Of a stretch of 64,000 nt of DNA, positions 9,129-18,221 are shown piece after piece (the first letter of the stretch is position 1; each line of letters begins with the position of its first letter). This DNA comes from Noviherbaspirillum autotrophicum (GTDB lineage Bacteria; Pseudomonadota; Gammaproteobacteria; Burkholderiales; Burkholderiaceae_D): positions 2,773,195 through 2,837,194 of the forward strand of contig NZ_JWJG01000028.1 of the NCBI RefSeq assembly GCF_000818395.1, written 5' to 3'. A program made the translations under genes and the position numbers. Below the pieces are notes generated by a model. It was not told the origin of the DNA. It ran no database searches and saw nothing but the letters and a program-made list of their open reading frames with translations.

Positions 9129-9955
9129 TGCCTTTCAGGGGGATCGACTTCGACGGGTTTGCTCTTTGCGCTGCGCCGGCCATGCGGCGTGGGCACCGGC
9201 ATGGGCATTTTCATCGCCTTGACTTCCGGCGCCAGTTTCGGGAAGACCGTGATGTGGATACGTTGCTCCAGGTCTGCAATCGACATCGTCTGATATTCCA
9301 TGCCTTCCGCATTCGGCGTCACATAAGCACCTGCCTGTTTTTGCGCCGGATCATAGATCGCCTTGTAGACGGAAGTCGGCACCAGCACCCGGCCATTGAT
9401 GCGCGCCAGGTCATTGCCCTCGAAGATCGGCCCTGTCACCACGTACAGTTCCTTGTCTTCGCGTGCCAGCTCGCGGGTGGCCTCTTCAATGCCTTCCCAC
9501 AGGATTTGATTGTTCTTCGGATTCTGCGGGATGATGTTTACCAGCGAAAAGCTTTCGTACTGCGCATTCTCGGTCGGCATATCGCCGTTCGGCGCCATGT
9601 GGCCGCGGTCAAAACCGGAACGCACATAATCCGCCAGCTCCGAGCGATCCGCCGGCGGCAATTGCTCTTCCATGTGAAATGCATTCTTGCGCTTCAGCCG
9701 CCCCGCTTCATCCACCCGCTTCTCGGTCAGATGTTCGGCCGACCATAACGGCGTACGTGACACACCACTGTATGTGACAGCGTACCCCTCGAAGCACAGC
9801 ATCGTGGTTTTCTTTGCCAGATTGGGGCTGGTAATGACAGGGGCCTGCCCGTCCAGGAAATGGTCTGCACAGGAGGTCGGCTTTGTCGTGCAGCCGGAGG
9901 TCGCCAGCAGGAGCACAGCGATGCCAAGCACTAATCGGAATTTCATCGAGGTCAC
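9125..9955 (-). CDS. DNA/RNA non-specific endonuclease lipoprotein (NUC1 family)
   Basis: A 276-residue exported nuclease. A hydrophobic signal ends in the lipobox ATSGC (Cys about residue 21), so it should be a lipoprotein facing the periplasm or outside. The core has the beta-beta-alpha-metal signature FDRGHMAPNGDM with catalytic His, followed by the usual Asn-containing segment LVNIIPQNPKNN. Length and layout agree with endonuclease G/NUC1-type enzymes, which cut DNA and RNA with Mg2+. The start at 9955 is GTG; an ATG three codons later (9946) is equally possible. It heads a tightly overlapping operon running to 7829. Confidence 0.88.
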   Translation of the reverse strand: MTSMKFRLVLGIAVLLLATSGCTTKPTSCADHFLDGQAPVITSPNLAKKTTMLCFEGYAVTYSGVSRTPLWSAEHLTEKRVDEAGRLKRKNAFHMEEQLPPADRSELADYVRSGFDRGHMAPNGDMPTENAQYESFSLVNIIPQNPKNNQILWEGIEEATRELAREDKELYVVTGPIFEGNDLARINGRVLVPTSVYKAIYDPAQKQAGAYVTPNAEGMEYQTMSIADLEQRIHITVFPKLAPEVKAMKMPMPVPTPHGRRSAKSKPVEVDPPERQ

Positions 9956-9973
9956 GGTTTCAGCAGAAGCTGG

Positions 9974-9993
9974 ATGACACGCAATCGTGTCAT
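9974..9993. promoter_or_regulatory. Inverted repeat upstream of the nuclease operon
   Basis: ATGACAC, six bases, GTGTCAT: a perfect 7-bp inverted repeat 19 bp upstream of the nuclease start, placed where an operator would sit between the minus-strand operon and the plus-strand gene at 10156. Regulator unknown. Confidence 0.4.
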
Positions 9994-10155
9994 TCTATGC
10001 GAGCCGGGACTGCGAGCCGGGGCTACTTATCGAATGATTGCTGTCAGACACAGTTTGTTACAAAATCCACATACTTCCTGTCGTCCAGACAATGCTGGGC
10101 CTCGTTAAGGAGGGGCAGCACCATGCAACCAATATACCGACTGAAAGGGACCATC

Positions 10156-10494
10156 ATGTTGACCTCCAAGCAAAAAGCCGCTCTCGCCTCCGTGCTGATC
10201 GCCGCATTTGCCGCCAGCGCTGGCAGTGCGATGGCTGAAACCAAGTGGGAAAAAAATCATCCGCGCCGTGACCAAGTGAATGACCGCTTAGAGCGACAGA
10301 ATCGCCGGATTACACAAGAACGCAAGGAAGGCGAGATCACGAAACAGCAAGCACAGGCACTGCGCAAGGAAGATCGCCAGATTCGCCAGGAAGAGCGCGA
10401 TATGGCAGCGCAGAACCACGGTCATATCACCCGCGCCGAACAACGCGTGCTGAACCAGCAAGAAAATGCGGTCAGCAAGCAGATCGGCAAGTAA
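10156..10494 (+). CDS. Small periplasmic Arg/Gln/Glu-rich protein
   Basis: A 112-residue exported protein. The start ATG at 10156 has GAAAGGGA 5 bp upstream; a hydrophobic signal peptide ends at GSAMA-ET. The mature part is very hydrophilic, rich in Arg, Gln, Glu and Lys (RRDQVNDRLERQNRRITQER) and looks like one long helix or a helical hairpin, similar to small periplasmic proteins annotated only as hypothetical in Burkholderiales. psiF follows after 48 bp on the same strand, so the two may share a transcript. Confidence 0.75.
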   Translation: MLTSKQKAALASVLIAAFAASAGSAMAETKWEKNHPRRDQVNDRLERQNRRITQERKEGEITKQQAQALRKEDRQIRQEERDMAAQNHGHITRAEQRVLNQQENAVSKQIGK

Positions 10495-10542
10495 TCGTCC
10501 TGCTCCTGAACCAGAATTTTCAATCTTTTCAAGGAAGATACC

Positions 10543-10830
10543 GTGAAAAAACTGTTTGCCGCATTGATACTGGCGTCGCCGTTCCTGTTGAACGCTGCCC
10601 ATGCCGCGACCGCACAGCAAAACAAGATGACCACCTGCAACAAGGAAGCCGGCGACAAAAAGGGGGGCGAGCGCCAAGCCTTCATGAAGGAATGCCTAAG
10701 CGCCAAGCCAAAGGTCAGCGACGCGCAGAAGGCGCAACAAGACAAGATGAAGACGTGCAACGCCGAAGCCAAAGATAAGAAAGGCGACGAGCGCAAGAAA
10801 TTCATGAGCGCATGCCTGAAGAAGGCATAA
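10543..10830 (+). CDS. psiF: PsiF family phosphate-starvation protein
   Basis: A 95-residue periplasmic protein. A signal peptide (MKKLFAALILASPF to HAATA) is followed by two PsiF repeats, each with the pattern KMxxCNxEAxDKKGxERxxFMxxCL (about residues 28-52 and 64-93); the two Cys of each repeat are present. The length is right for the family, named after the E. coli gene induced by phosphate starvation through PhoB; its molecular function is unknown. I looked for a PHO box in the 48 bp upstream and found none. It agrees with the phosphorus theme at 20-35 kb. Confidence 0.9.
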   Translation: MKKLFAALILASPFLLNAAHAATAQQNKMTTCNKEAGDKKGGERQAFMKECLSAKPKVSDAQKAQQDKMKTCNAEAKDKKGDERKKFMSACLKKA

Positions 10831-11084
10831 GGAGCTGGCACCCGCGATAAAGCTGGGGGTCTTTCCCTTCCTTGTCTGAAGGAAGTAAACTTTACGGCTA
10901 GCACAAAAATTCAAGCCAGGGGAAGACGAGAGCCACGAGTCCGCACGCCACAGGCGTCACAAGATTTTTTCTTACCACCCTCTTATTCGCAATGAAAATA
11001 TCTGTTATTCGTTAACTGAATCGGACATTTCGCTTGCATATAAGTATTATTTTCTCTGTCTCCTCCAACCCTCCCTGACTTGGA

Positions 11085-11885
11085 TTGAACCCGCTGCCGC
11101 AAGGTCAGCGGGTTTTTTTTCGTCTTTTTTTGTGCCGACCATATCGCGTTGTTTGCATGCCCGCAGGCGGTACATACAAACCGCGCCTGCGTGGTCCAAT
11201 TGTGGGCCGACCGGTGGTCGCAGCACGGGCAGGTGCGGCGCACGTCGGCGATGTGGGCATGCAGGCGCTGCACGCGCACCTTTGCCTTCTTCCAGTTGCG
11301 GCTGAATTTCTGTTTGTGGCTCATCGCCTGCTGCACGGTGCCGGACGCTGTTGGCCGGCGCGTAGGACATGCCTGCCAACAGCGTGGCGAAGCGGGCAAT
11401 GCCCACGTCGATACCGGCCGCACCGATCCTGGGAACGGAGTGGTTGACCTCGCCCTCGGTCTGGTGCGATATCCGGCAGAGTGGCACACGGTGAAGTTCT
11501 TCACCGTGCCCAGCACACCCCGGCTGAAGCGCACTCGCAGCCAGCCGAGCTTGGGCAGGAACAGGCGGCCGGTGCGCTGATCGAGGTGGATCTGCTGCAG
11601 GTCGGAATAGCGCAAGCTGTCGTGGCGGCCCTTCTTCTTGAAGCGGGTAAATGCAGCGCGCTGCGCAAAGAAATTGGTATACGCGTGTTCCAGGTCAGCG
11701 AGCGCCTGCTGCAGCGGGTGCACCGGCGCTTCAGATAGCCAGGCCGTGCGCACTTTGGCGCCATTGCGTCAGCCGCTTGTACAGGCCGGCGTAGCCGAAC
11801 TTGCTGTCGCCCAGAGCACGGCGTTCCTGCTGCAGCGCCAGCGCAATTGAACACGAAGCGGTGCAGTTGCCGCTCCTGCCAGCCG
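11085..11885 (-). pseudogene. IS200/IS605-type TnpB remnant
   Basis: Pieces of an RNA-guided TnpB-type protein are spread over several frames. A first piece (ALALQQERRALG, GYAGLYKRLTQWR) ends near 11731; the next (LSEAPVHPLQQALADLEHAY, RFKKKGRHDSLRY, LPKLGWLRV) runs to ~11490; then AAGIDVGIARFATLLAG in a second frame holds the first RuvC Asp; then NWKKAKVRVQRLHAHIADVRR joins directly to the zinc-ribbon CPCCDHRS...CTACGHANNA. The stretch holding the RuvC Glu and ~100 further residues is missing. It is therefore a frameshifted and internally deleted relic. No tnpA is adjacent. Confidence 0.8.
11088..11120 (+). terminator. Strong hairpin with T-run
   Basis: AACCCGCTG and CAGCGGGTT pair perfectly (9 bp) around a 9-base loop, followed by eight T. 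It is terminator-like for plus-strand transcription (downstream of psiF) and overlaps the 3' end of the TnpB relic, where such elements also keep end-associated hairpins. Confidence 0.6.
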
Positions 11886-12214
11886 TCGGGTCGACAACCG
11901 ATCGGCGACAGCGATTCGCGCAAATCATCCTCGCTACCGGAAGCAACCAATTTCCGTAATTGACGCTGTCTCGCAACCCCGCTGCGATGGCCAGGCATGC
12001 CACGATTACGCATAGCCCCGCGCATGTTTGGTCTCCAAAATGACCGGGGCTGACAGTCAGTCGGCCCGAAGCGGGAATGCAATACGACACGAAGTGCACT
12101 GCCTGCTCTTTGAGCGGACCAGGTGCCGGCGGATCAGGACAACGTGCCGCTATGGCAGCCATACCGCTTGTCGTGACGTCGAGCAAGGCTGACGCCCCTT
12201 TTAACAAACAATCG

Positions 12215-12826
12215 CTAAGACAATAGCCGAATCAGGGCCGCCGGATGAATTGTCCAGCCTAATAAGCCGGCCAAGCCCATCAATATTCCGAAGCCTGTCG
12301 GCACCATCGCAACGACAAACAACCAACGCTTACGTGTGAGCGATGTTACGGCCAATAGCGATATGGAAATCGCTAACAACGCATCGGACAGGTCGAACTG
12401 ATCATCACGGAAGTTTGCGTCGTCGTATGCCTTCTGATCCTGATCAGCCAACTTCTTCAATTCTTCCTTCTTGCGACTCTGTTCATCGACCAGCTTCTGG
12501 TAATAAGCGATTGACTCGTCGTATCGCGACCTGTCCGGCGCACTGGCGGCACCAAGCTGCAATTGCACCAAGGTTGCTTTCGCAATTTCCTCGCGTATAT
12601 TGCGCGCCTGATAGAACGCCCAATGATCGATCTTGTTTGCCTGGGCCTGCTGCATGGATTGCACGATATTGTCATCCTTTACCTTACACACCCCCATGAA
12701 AGTCGCAAGAATAGCGACCGTGATCGCTACCAGCGTGTTTAGCTTCGAGGTGGCTCGGTCTTCGGCGGCTTGCGCGACGCTGCGCTCATTCGCTTGTGCA
12801 ACAGCTTCCAGTGGATCGACATCCAT
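12215..12826 (-). CDS. DUF4337 family membrane protein
   Basis: A 203-residue inner-membrane protein. The N-terminus (VDPLEAVAQANERSVAQ) leads to a helix (LVAITVAILATFMGVCKV), followed by DDNIVQSMQQAQANKIDHWAF, a coiled-coil-like charged middle (YQKLVDEQSRKKEELKKLAD) and two C-terminal helices. This order and the QxxAxxxDxWxxYQA-like motif match DUF4337. The function of the family is unknown. It appears monocistronic. From 12850 to 13700 I found no convincing gene on either strand. Confidence 0.85.
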   Translation of the reverse strand: MDVDPLEAVAQANERSVAQAAEDRATSKLNTLVAITVAILATFMGVCKVKDDNIVQSMQQAQANKIDHWAFYQARNIREEIAKATLVQLQLGAASAPDRSRYDESIAYYQKLVDEQSRKKEELKKLADQDQKAYDDANFRDDQFDLSDALLAISISLLAVTSLTRKRWLFVVAMVPTGFGILMGLAGLLGWTIHPAALIRLLS

Positions 12827-12849
12827 TTCTCTTCCCGATACGATGTGAC

Positions 12850-13700
12850 GCAGGAATCATACTGAAGAACACATGTGGCGTCACGCTGGCAACATTTTTA
12901 CGCCGGCATGTGTAGTCCAGTGTTCGGCTGCAGCCCGTCCGGCGACGTAAGCTGCCACGTTGGTGATGATAATCACCGTCGGCTAGCTGCGTGAAAGTGC
13001 CTGGAGTCCTTTTTTGAGGACATGCGGTAATCAACTCCGAGAGATCGTTTCAGGCGATACACAGCGTACATGCACTGGAACGAGCCTATGTGTCGATCGC
13101 CCCTTAGTCGGTGATTCATTTTCCAGAAAATAACGCCATGCGTGCGATCGGTGGATGTCTTGGAAATATAGGCTCCTCCAGTGAACGACCCAGATCGTAT
13201 CTGCTCAATGAGTGCTCCCGCCCCCGATCTGAAAGCGCATCGTTTGGACTGCGGCATCAAGAACAATTCCTTTGTCGCTTGTTATTCGGACGATGCAATA
13301 GATTGATTGATATTTTTCTTGACGCAATAAAGTCTGCCCTTTTAGAATCCGCCTGTTTTCATCTATATGGAGTCCCTTTAATGGGCACTTGTTCGAGTGA
13401 TAGTTGTTGCCGGATTTTGTCCGGTTCCGCCTCGGCAAGATAACGCAGGTTTCCATCCTCCTGCCGTCATTGCGCCGTAGGCTGATGATGGTATCCCGAT
13501 TCCGGCCTGTTCCGGATAGTCTGAATTCCAACAAGCAATTCATTAATGTCAGGGGCGCCGTTCTCATTTCCGGTGGTCGTGATAGCGTTCCCCGTATTGT
13601 CTTGCTAAGGGCAGTTGCAGCAGGACAGTGATCCTGCTTTTGCGGGATCGATGGCATTGGCAAGCGCAAATGAAAGGCACACCCGTTCACTCTGACGGAG
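12850..13700. other. 850-bp stretch without a recognisable gene
   Basis: Frames here are Arg/Cys-rich and without family resemblance. It holds a 6-bp inverted repeat with GATA loop at 12962-12977 and a terminator-like hairpin at 13620-13641. It may contain the promoter of the porin-ABC operon. Confidence 0.5.
13620..13641 (+). promoter_or_regulatory. Terminator-like hairpin in the leader of the porin gene
   Basis: GCAGGA and TCCTGC pair perfectly around CAGTGA and are followed by TTTT, 66 bp upstream of the porin start. It could end an upstream transcript or act as an attenuator of the porin operon. The stem is short, so the call is weak. Confidence 0.3.
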
Positions 13701-13706
13701 GTACCC

Positions 13707-15035
13707 ATGTTTCAACCGAAGGCCAATACCGCAAGCGCTCTCTGGTTGGCAGCCCTCGCGGGTTTGCCACTGCTGTCCTATGGGGACGATATCCAGGAAG
13801 CGGCCTGGAGCGCGCACTTCCAGACAACGTACATCTGGGAGGCAAAAGCCCCGTTTTCCGCTCCGTATACTGGCGAGTTCAGCCTACGCCCCGAGCGCGA
13901 AAAGGGTTATTCCTTCAGCGCCACGGCGGCCCTCGGGTTTAGGCCCTGGACCGGCGGCGAGCTCTATTTCGACCCGGAGGCGGTCCAGGGCGTGCCGCTG
14001 TCGAACCTGCGTGGCCTGGGCGGCATGACCAATGGCGAGCAGCAGAAGACCAGCGGCCCGAACCCCACGTTGTACCGCGCACGACTCTTTCTGCGCCAAA
14101 CCTGGAACCTGGGAGGAGAAAAGGAAGCCGTCGAATCGGATTTCAACCAGATGGCAGGCCTGCTAGACAAGCGGCGCATCGTCGTTACCGCTGGCAATCT
14201 CTCGGTCACCGACATTTTTGACAATAGCGCTTATGCACATGATGCGAGGACCCAATTTATGAACTGGGCGTTGCTCGCGCACGGTGCCTATGATTTTGCC
14301 GCCGATGCGCGTGGCTATACCTGGGGGGCGGTCATCGAATATTTTGACGATGATTGGGCGATTCGCGCCGGGCGCTTCATGCAGCCCGCTGAATCCAACG
14401 GCCTGGCTCTGGATAAACGGATTTTCACCCATTATGGTGACCAGGTTGAAGTTGAGCATGGGCATGTCTGGGGCGACCAACCGGGCAAGGCACGTGTACT
14501 GGTCTTCCGCAATCGTGCCACTATGGGGGGCTTCCGAGATGCCTTAGCGGAGGCTCCGAATAATGGCGGCGTGCCGGATGTCGCGCGTGTCCGCACGGAG
14601 CGGAGCAAGATTGGATTTGGCTTTAGCGCAGAGCAAGGCTTGACTTCCGATATCGGCGTCTTTGCACGGGCGAGCTGGAACGACGGCGCTTCAGAGACAT
14701 ACGCTTTTACGGAAATCGAGCGTTCGTTCTCGGTCGGTGCCGCTGTCAGAGGAGGTGCTTGGAATCGAGCCGACGACACGTTAGGAATTGCGTGGGTCCG
14801 CAACGGGCTATCGCAGGCGCACCGGGATTATCTGGCGGCGGGTGGCGTCGGTGCGTTTATTGGTGATGGCAGGTTGAATTACCGGCCAGAATCAATAACT
14901 GAGGCTTATTACAGCTTCAAGTTGGCCAAAGCCGTCACCTTGTCGCTGGATGCGCAACACATCGTGAATCCAGCCTATAACGCCGAGCGCGGCCCCGTGA
15001 ATGTCGGCTCGATCCGCCTGCATGCCCAATATTAA
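13707..15035 (+). CDS. OprB-like carbohydrate-selective porin
   Basis: Outer-membrane beta-barrel protein of 442 residues. A signal peptide ends near SYGDD. The mature part alternates polar and aromatic residues, with porin features such as WSAHFQTTYIWEAKAPF, a TLYRARLFLRQTW strand, the YEFADARGYTWGAV-like strand, and a C-terminal strand ending in an aromatic residue (RLHAQY). The style matches OprB-type porins (~430-450 residues). GGAGGT lies 4 bp before the ATG. It is followed after 17 bp by the double permease and then the ATPase, so it is probably the outer-membrane entry of that import system. Confidence 0.85.
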   Translation: MFQPKANTASALWLAALAGLPLLSYGDDIQEAAWSAHFQTTYIWEAKAPFSAPYTGEFSLRPEREKGYSFSATAALGFRPWTGGELYFDPEAVQGVPLSNLRGLGGMTNGEQQKTSGPNPTLYRARLFLRQTWNLGGEKEAVESDFNQMAGLLDKRRIVVTAGNLSVTDIFDNSAYAHDARTQFMNWALLAHGAYDFAADARGYTWGAVIEYFDDDWAIRAGRFMQPAESNGLALDKRIFTHYGDQVEVEHGHVWGDQPGKARVLVFRNRATMGGFRDALAEAPNNGGVPDVARVRTERSKIGFGFSAEQGLTSDIGVFARASWNDGASETYAFTEIERSFSVGAAVRGGAWNRADDTLGIAWVRNGLSQAHRDYLAAGGVGAFIGDGRLNYRPESITEAYYSFKLAKAVTLSLDAQHIVNPAYNAERGPVNVGSIRLHAQY

Positions 15036-15052
15036 GAAAACGAGACGACTTC

Positions 15053-16786
15053 ATGTTCGAGCTCTTCACTCCCGGACGAACTGGCCGGTCCTTCCTGACG
15101 ACAACGCCCAACCGTTGGGATTGGGCGCTGTTGCCGCTGGTGCTTGCTGTGCTGGCCGCCCTGGCTTTCGGTGCTATGCAGATGAGCCGGCCCTTTACGG
15201 TAGGTCAGCCGACGCCAATTTCCCTCGACCCGCTGTATCTGCCTTATTACCTGCTGCGGACCATGCTGCGCATGTTTACGGCGCTGGGATTCGCGCTGCT
15301 GTTTACGTTTGTGTTTGCAGCTCTTGCAGCAAAATACCGTACGGCCGAAAAGGTTTTGATTCCATTGCTCGACGTTCTGCAGTCGGTCCCGATTCTCGGC
15401 TTTCAGGCGATTGCAATAGCACCATTTATTGCGCTGTTCCCCGGCAATCTCCTCGGGGTCGAATGCGCGGCGATTTTTGCCATTTTTACCTCACAGGCGT
15501 GGAACATGGCGTTCAGTCTGTACCAATCAATCAAGACGATTCCACCGGAGTTGAATGAAGCAGCATGTGTATTCCGGCTATCCGCCTGGCAGCGCTTCTG
15601 GCGACTGGAGCTTCCTTTTGCAATGCCCGGACTGCTGTGGAACATGATGATGTCGATGTCCGGCGGTTGGTTCTTCCTCGTGGCGGCAGAGGCGATTTCG
15701 GTTGCCAATCAGGACATCAAGCTGCCGGGTATCGGTGCTTACATTGCCGTCGCTATCGACGGCAAAAGTGGCGCCGCCATTGCTTGGGCGATCGGGGCTA
15801 TGTTGTCTGGAATCCTCCTGTACGACCAATTGTTCTTCCGGCCCTTGCTCGCATGGGCAGACAAGTTCCGTTTCGAGGAGTCACAGGGCGACACTGCGCA
15901 ACAGTCCTGGCTGCTCGACTGGGGCCGGCGCAGCGTGTGGCTACGCGCGGTGACCGATCGCTTCTGGACCATGCTGGGCCGCACGCTTGGCTGGTTCAGC
16001 CGCCGTCAGGACAGCCCCATCAAGCAACGCGAATCGCAACCCCGAAATATCTTGTGGTCCAGGGCTTGGGACGCGCTGATTCTGGCTGTCGCTGTATTCG
16101 CGGCCTGGCGCTTTGTGGTCTTTGTACACAGCGACGTTGGCTGGGGCGAGGCCGCCCATGTCATTGGTCTCGGTTTCATTACGCTGGTCCGTGTACTGTT
16201 GCTGATTGCGCTGGCTTCTGCTGTATGGGTTCCCATCGCGGTCTGGATCGGCTTGCGCCCGCAATACTCGCAAAAAGTGCAGGCCGTCGCCCAATTTCTG
16301 GCGGCATTTCCGGTCAACCTGATGTTTCCGCTCGTGGTCTATGTGCTGGTGACCTATCGGCTGAACCCCAACATCTGGCTCAGCCCGCTGATGGTGTTCG
16401 GCACTCAATGGTACATCCTGTTCAATGTGGTGGCCGGTGCATCGACGCTGCCCAATGAATTGCGATTGGCAGCCGACAACCTGGGACTGAAAGGCTGGCT
16501 CAAGTGGAAACGGGTGTACTTGCCTGCGGTATTTCCGAGTTTCATCACCGGCGCCATCACCGCCAGCGGCGGTTCCTGGAACGCCAGCATCGTCGCCGAA
16601 TACGTAACCTGGGGCAAAACTTCTCTCGTTGCCGACGGACTGGGAAGCTATATCAAGCAAATGACCGACGCCGGTGATTTCCACCGGATCGCACTGGGCA
16701 TTGGTGTGATGTGCGTGTTTGTGATGTTGTTGAACCGATTCTTCTGGCGCAAGCTGTACCTGCTTGCCGAAGACCGTAGCCATTGA
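15053..16786 (+). CDS. Two-domain NitT/TauT-type ABC permease
   Basis: A 577-residue inner-membrane protein built from two binding-protein-dependent permease halves. The first coupling loop is NEAACVFRLSAWQRFWRLEL followed by PFAMPGLLWN; the second is LAADNLGLKGWLKWKRVYLP. Each half has about six helices, and a hydrophilic linker lies around residues 290-340. Most NitT/TauT importers use two copies of a ~260-residue permease; here both sites are on one chain. The gene overlaps the upstream end of the ATPase reading frame and lies in the same operon. The substrate is unknown. Confidence 0.88.
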   Translation: MFELFTPGRTGRSFLTTTPNRWDWALLPLVLAVLAALAFGAMQMSRPFTVGQPTPISLDPLYLPYYLLRTMLRMFTALGFALLFTFVFAALAAKYRTAEKVLIPLLDVLQSVPILGFQAIAIAPFIALFPGNLLGVECAAIFAIFTSQAWNMAFSLYQSIKTIPPELNEAACVFRLSAWQRFWRLELPFAMPGLLWNMMMSMSGGWFFLVAAEAISVANQDIKLPGIGAYIAVAIDGKSGAAIAWAIGAMLSGILLYDQLFFRPLLAWADKFRFEESQGDTAQQSWLLDWGRRSVWLRAVTDRFWTMLGRTLGWFSRRQDSPIKQRESQPRNILWSRAWDALILAVAVFAAWRFVVFVHSDVGWGEAAHVIGLGFITLVRVLLLIALASAVWVPIAVWIGLRPQYSQKVQAVAQFLAAFPVNLMFPLVVYVLVTYRLNPNIWLSPLMVFGTQWYILFNVVAGASTLPNELRLAADNLGLKGWLKWKRVYLPAVFPSFITGAITASGGSWNASIVAEYVTWGKTSLVADGLGSYIKQMTDAGDFHRIALGIGVMCVFVMLLNRFFWRKLYLLAEDRSH

Positions 16787-16796
16787 GGCAGGCAAG

Positions 16797-18104
16797 ATGA
16801 ACAACAAGAGTGCATTGGTTGAATTGAATGGCGTTGCCAAGTCCTTCCGCAGCGCGGACGGCGCGCCGCGCAAAGTACTGGACGACGTAAACTTCTCCCT
16901 GGCCGAAGGCGAAATTGTCGCTTTGCTCGGAAAGTCAGGATCGGGCAAGTCGACCTTGCTGCGTATTATTGCGGGATTGATTCCCGCCGATGCTGGAAAA
17001 GTCACCTATCGTGGACAACGGATTCAGGGCCCGGCATCCGGCATTACGATGGTATTCCAGTCATTTGCGCTATTCCCATGGCTGACGGTGCAGCAAAATG
17101 TCGCGCTGGGTCTTGAAGCACAGGGCATTGCGCCGGAAGAGCGCGCCAAGCGCGCGGACGCCATGCTCGAACTAATCGGTCTGGCCGGTTTTGGCGGCGC
17201 GCTGCCCAGGGAGCTGTCAGGCGGGATGCGGCAGCGCGTCGGTATCGCCCGAGCGCTGGTCACCGACCCGGACGTCCTGCTGATGGACGAAGCCTTCTCG
17301 GCTCTGGATGTGCTGACTGGCGAAACGCTACGCAGCGATATTCTCGACCTATGGGACAGCAACCGGATTCCGACCAAGGGCCTCCTGGTTGTATCTCACA
17401 ATATCGAGGAAGCGGTGATGATGGCGGACCGGATCATCATCCTGGCAAGCGACCCGGGGCGCATACGCAATGAAATCACCATTGGGCTTGAACGGCCACG
17501 CAATGTTGATTCACCGGAAGTTCGCAGCCTCATCGATGAAGTGTACGGACTGATGACGATGCGCCCGGTGCAAGAGCCTGTTACTGGCACCTCGCCACCC
17601 ATTACGCATCCCGGCTATCGCTTGCCCGATACCGATGTCACTCGTATTGAAGGCGTGCTCGACCTGCTGGCCAATACGCCTTTTAACGGCCGGGCCGACC
17701 TTCCACACCTCGCGGAGGAATCGGAGCTGCAGGATGAAGAGTTGTTTCCCACTTATGAAGCACTTGGTATGCTTGGATTGGCGCAAGTCGAAAAGGGAGA
17801 CATTACACTCACGCCGCTTGGTGTGCGCTATGCGGAGGCTGAGCACACACTCAGGCAGGAAATCTTTGGCCAGCAATTGCTGACGCACGTCCCGCTGGCT
17901 TCACATATCCGGCAGCAACTGGAAGCAGAACCGAGCGGCGCATTGCCGGAGAAGCAATTTCTGGAGTTGTTGGAAGAATTTTTAAAAGCCGATGAAGCCA
18001 AGCGTGTACTCGAAATTGCCATTGAATGGGGGCGCTACGGCGAAGCCTACGAATACGACTTTCATACCGGTCGGCTGAAGCTTCCTGACCAAGCGGAGGA
18101 ATAG
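16797..18104 (+). CDS. ABC ATPase with C-terminal AAA-associated domain
   Basis: A 435-residue cytoplasmic ATPase. The first ~250 residues are a NitT/TauT-type nucleotide-binding domain: Walker A GKSGSGKST, Q-loop VFQSFALFPW, signature LSGGMRQRVGIARAL, Walker B VLLMDEAFSALD, switch VVSHNIEEA. After a linker, residues ~280-430 form a helical C-terminal region of the AAA-associated type (ELFPTYEALGMLGL, FLELLEEFLKADEAKRVLE). The ATG at 16797 has GAGGCAGG upstream and follows the permease stop by 10 bp. No substrate-binding protein gene is adjacent. Confidence 0.9.
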   Translation: MNNKSALVELNGVAKSFRSADGAPRKVLDDVNFSLAEGEIVALLGKSGSGKSTLLRIIAGLIPADAGKVTYRGQRIQGPASGITMVFQSFALFPWLTVQQNVALGLEAQGIAPEERAKRADAMLELIGLAGFGGALPRELSGGMRQRVGIARALVTDPDVLLMDEAFSALDVLTGETLRSDILDLWDSNRIPTKGLLVVSHNIEEAVMMADRIIILASDPGRIRNEITIGLERPRNVDSPEVRSLIDEVYGLMTMRPVQEPVTGTSPPITHPGYRLPDTDVTRIEGVLDLLANTPFNGRADLPHLAEESELQDEELFPTYEALGMLGLAQVEKGDITLTPLGVRYAEAEHTLRQEIFGQQLLTHVPLASHIRQQLEAEPSGALPEKQFLELLEEFLKADEAKRVLEIAIEWGRYGEAYEYDFHTGRLKLPDQAEE

Positions 18105-18221
18105 GCGTCGACCGCGGCGCACACTGTCGATGGCAGATGAAACCACACTGAGCCGGCCTGGCTGGCGCCACAGCCACGTCATATAGCGACTGACGAGTTC
18201 TGCAATGGCCTTGGCGAGCTA

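Noticed and set aside
8565-9748. Plus-strand frames of over 200 residues across the nuclease operon
   Set aside because: Antisense shadows; the minus-strand genes have motifs, signal peptide and coupled starts.
10038-10155. PHO box in front of the small periplasmic gene and psiF
   Set aside because: One CTGTCA is present at 10048, but no second unit at 11 bp spacing could be found.
13205-13708. 167-residue minus-strand frame upstream of the porin
   Set aside because: Rich in Arg/Thr/Cys, no ribosome site, no family resemblance; it spans the likely promoter of the porin operon.
15941-17005. 354-residue minus-strand frame across the permease/ATPase junction
   Set aside because: Antisense to two clear ABC genes, with low-complexity His/Gln composition.
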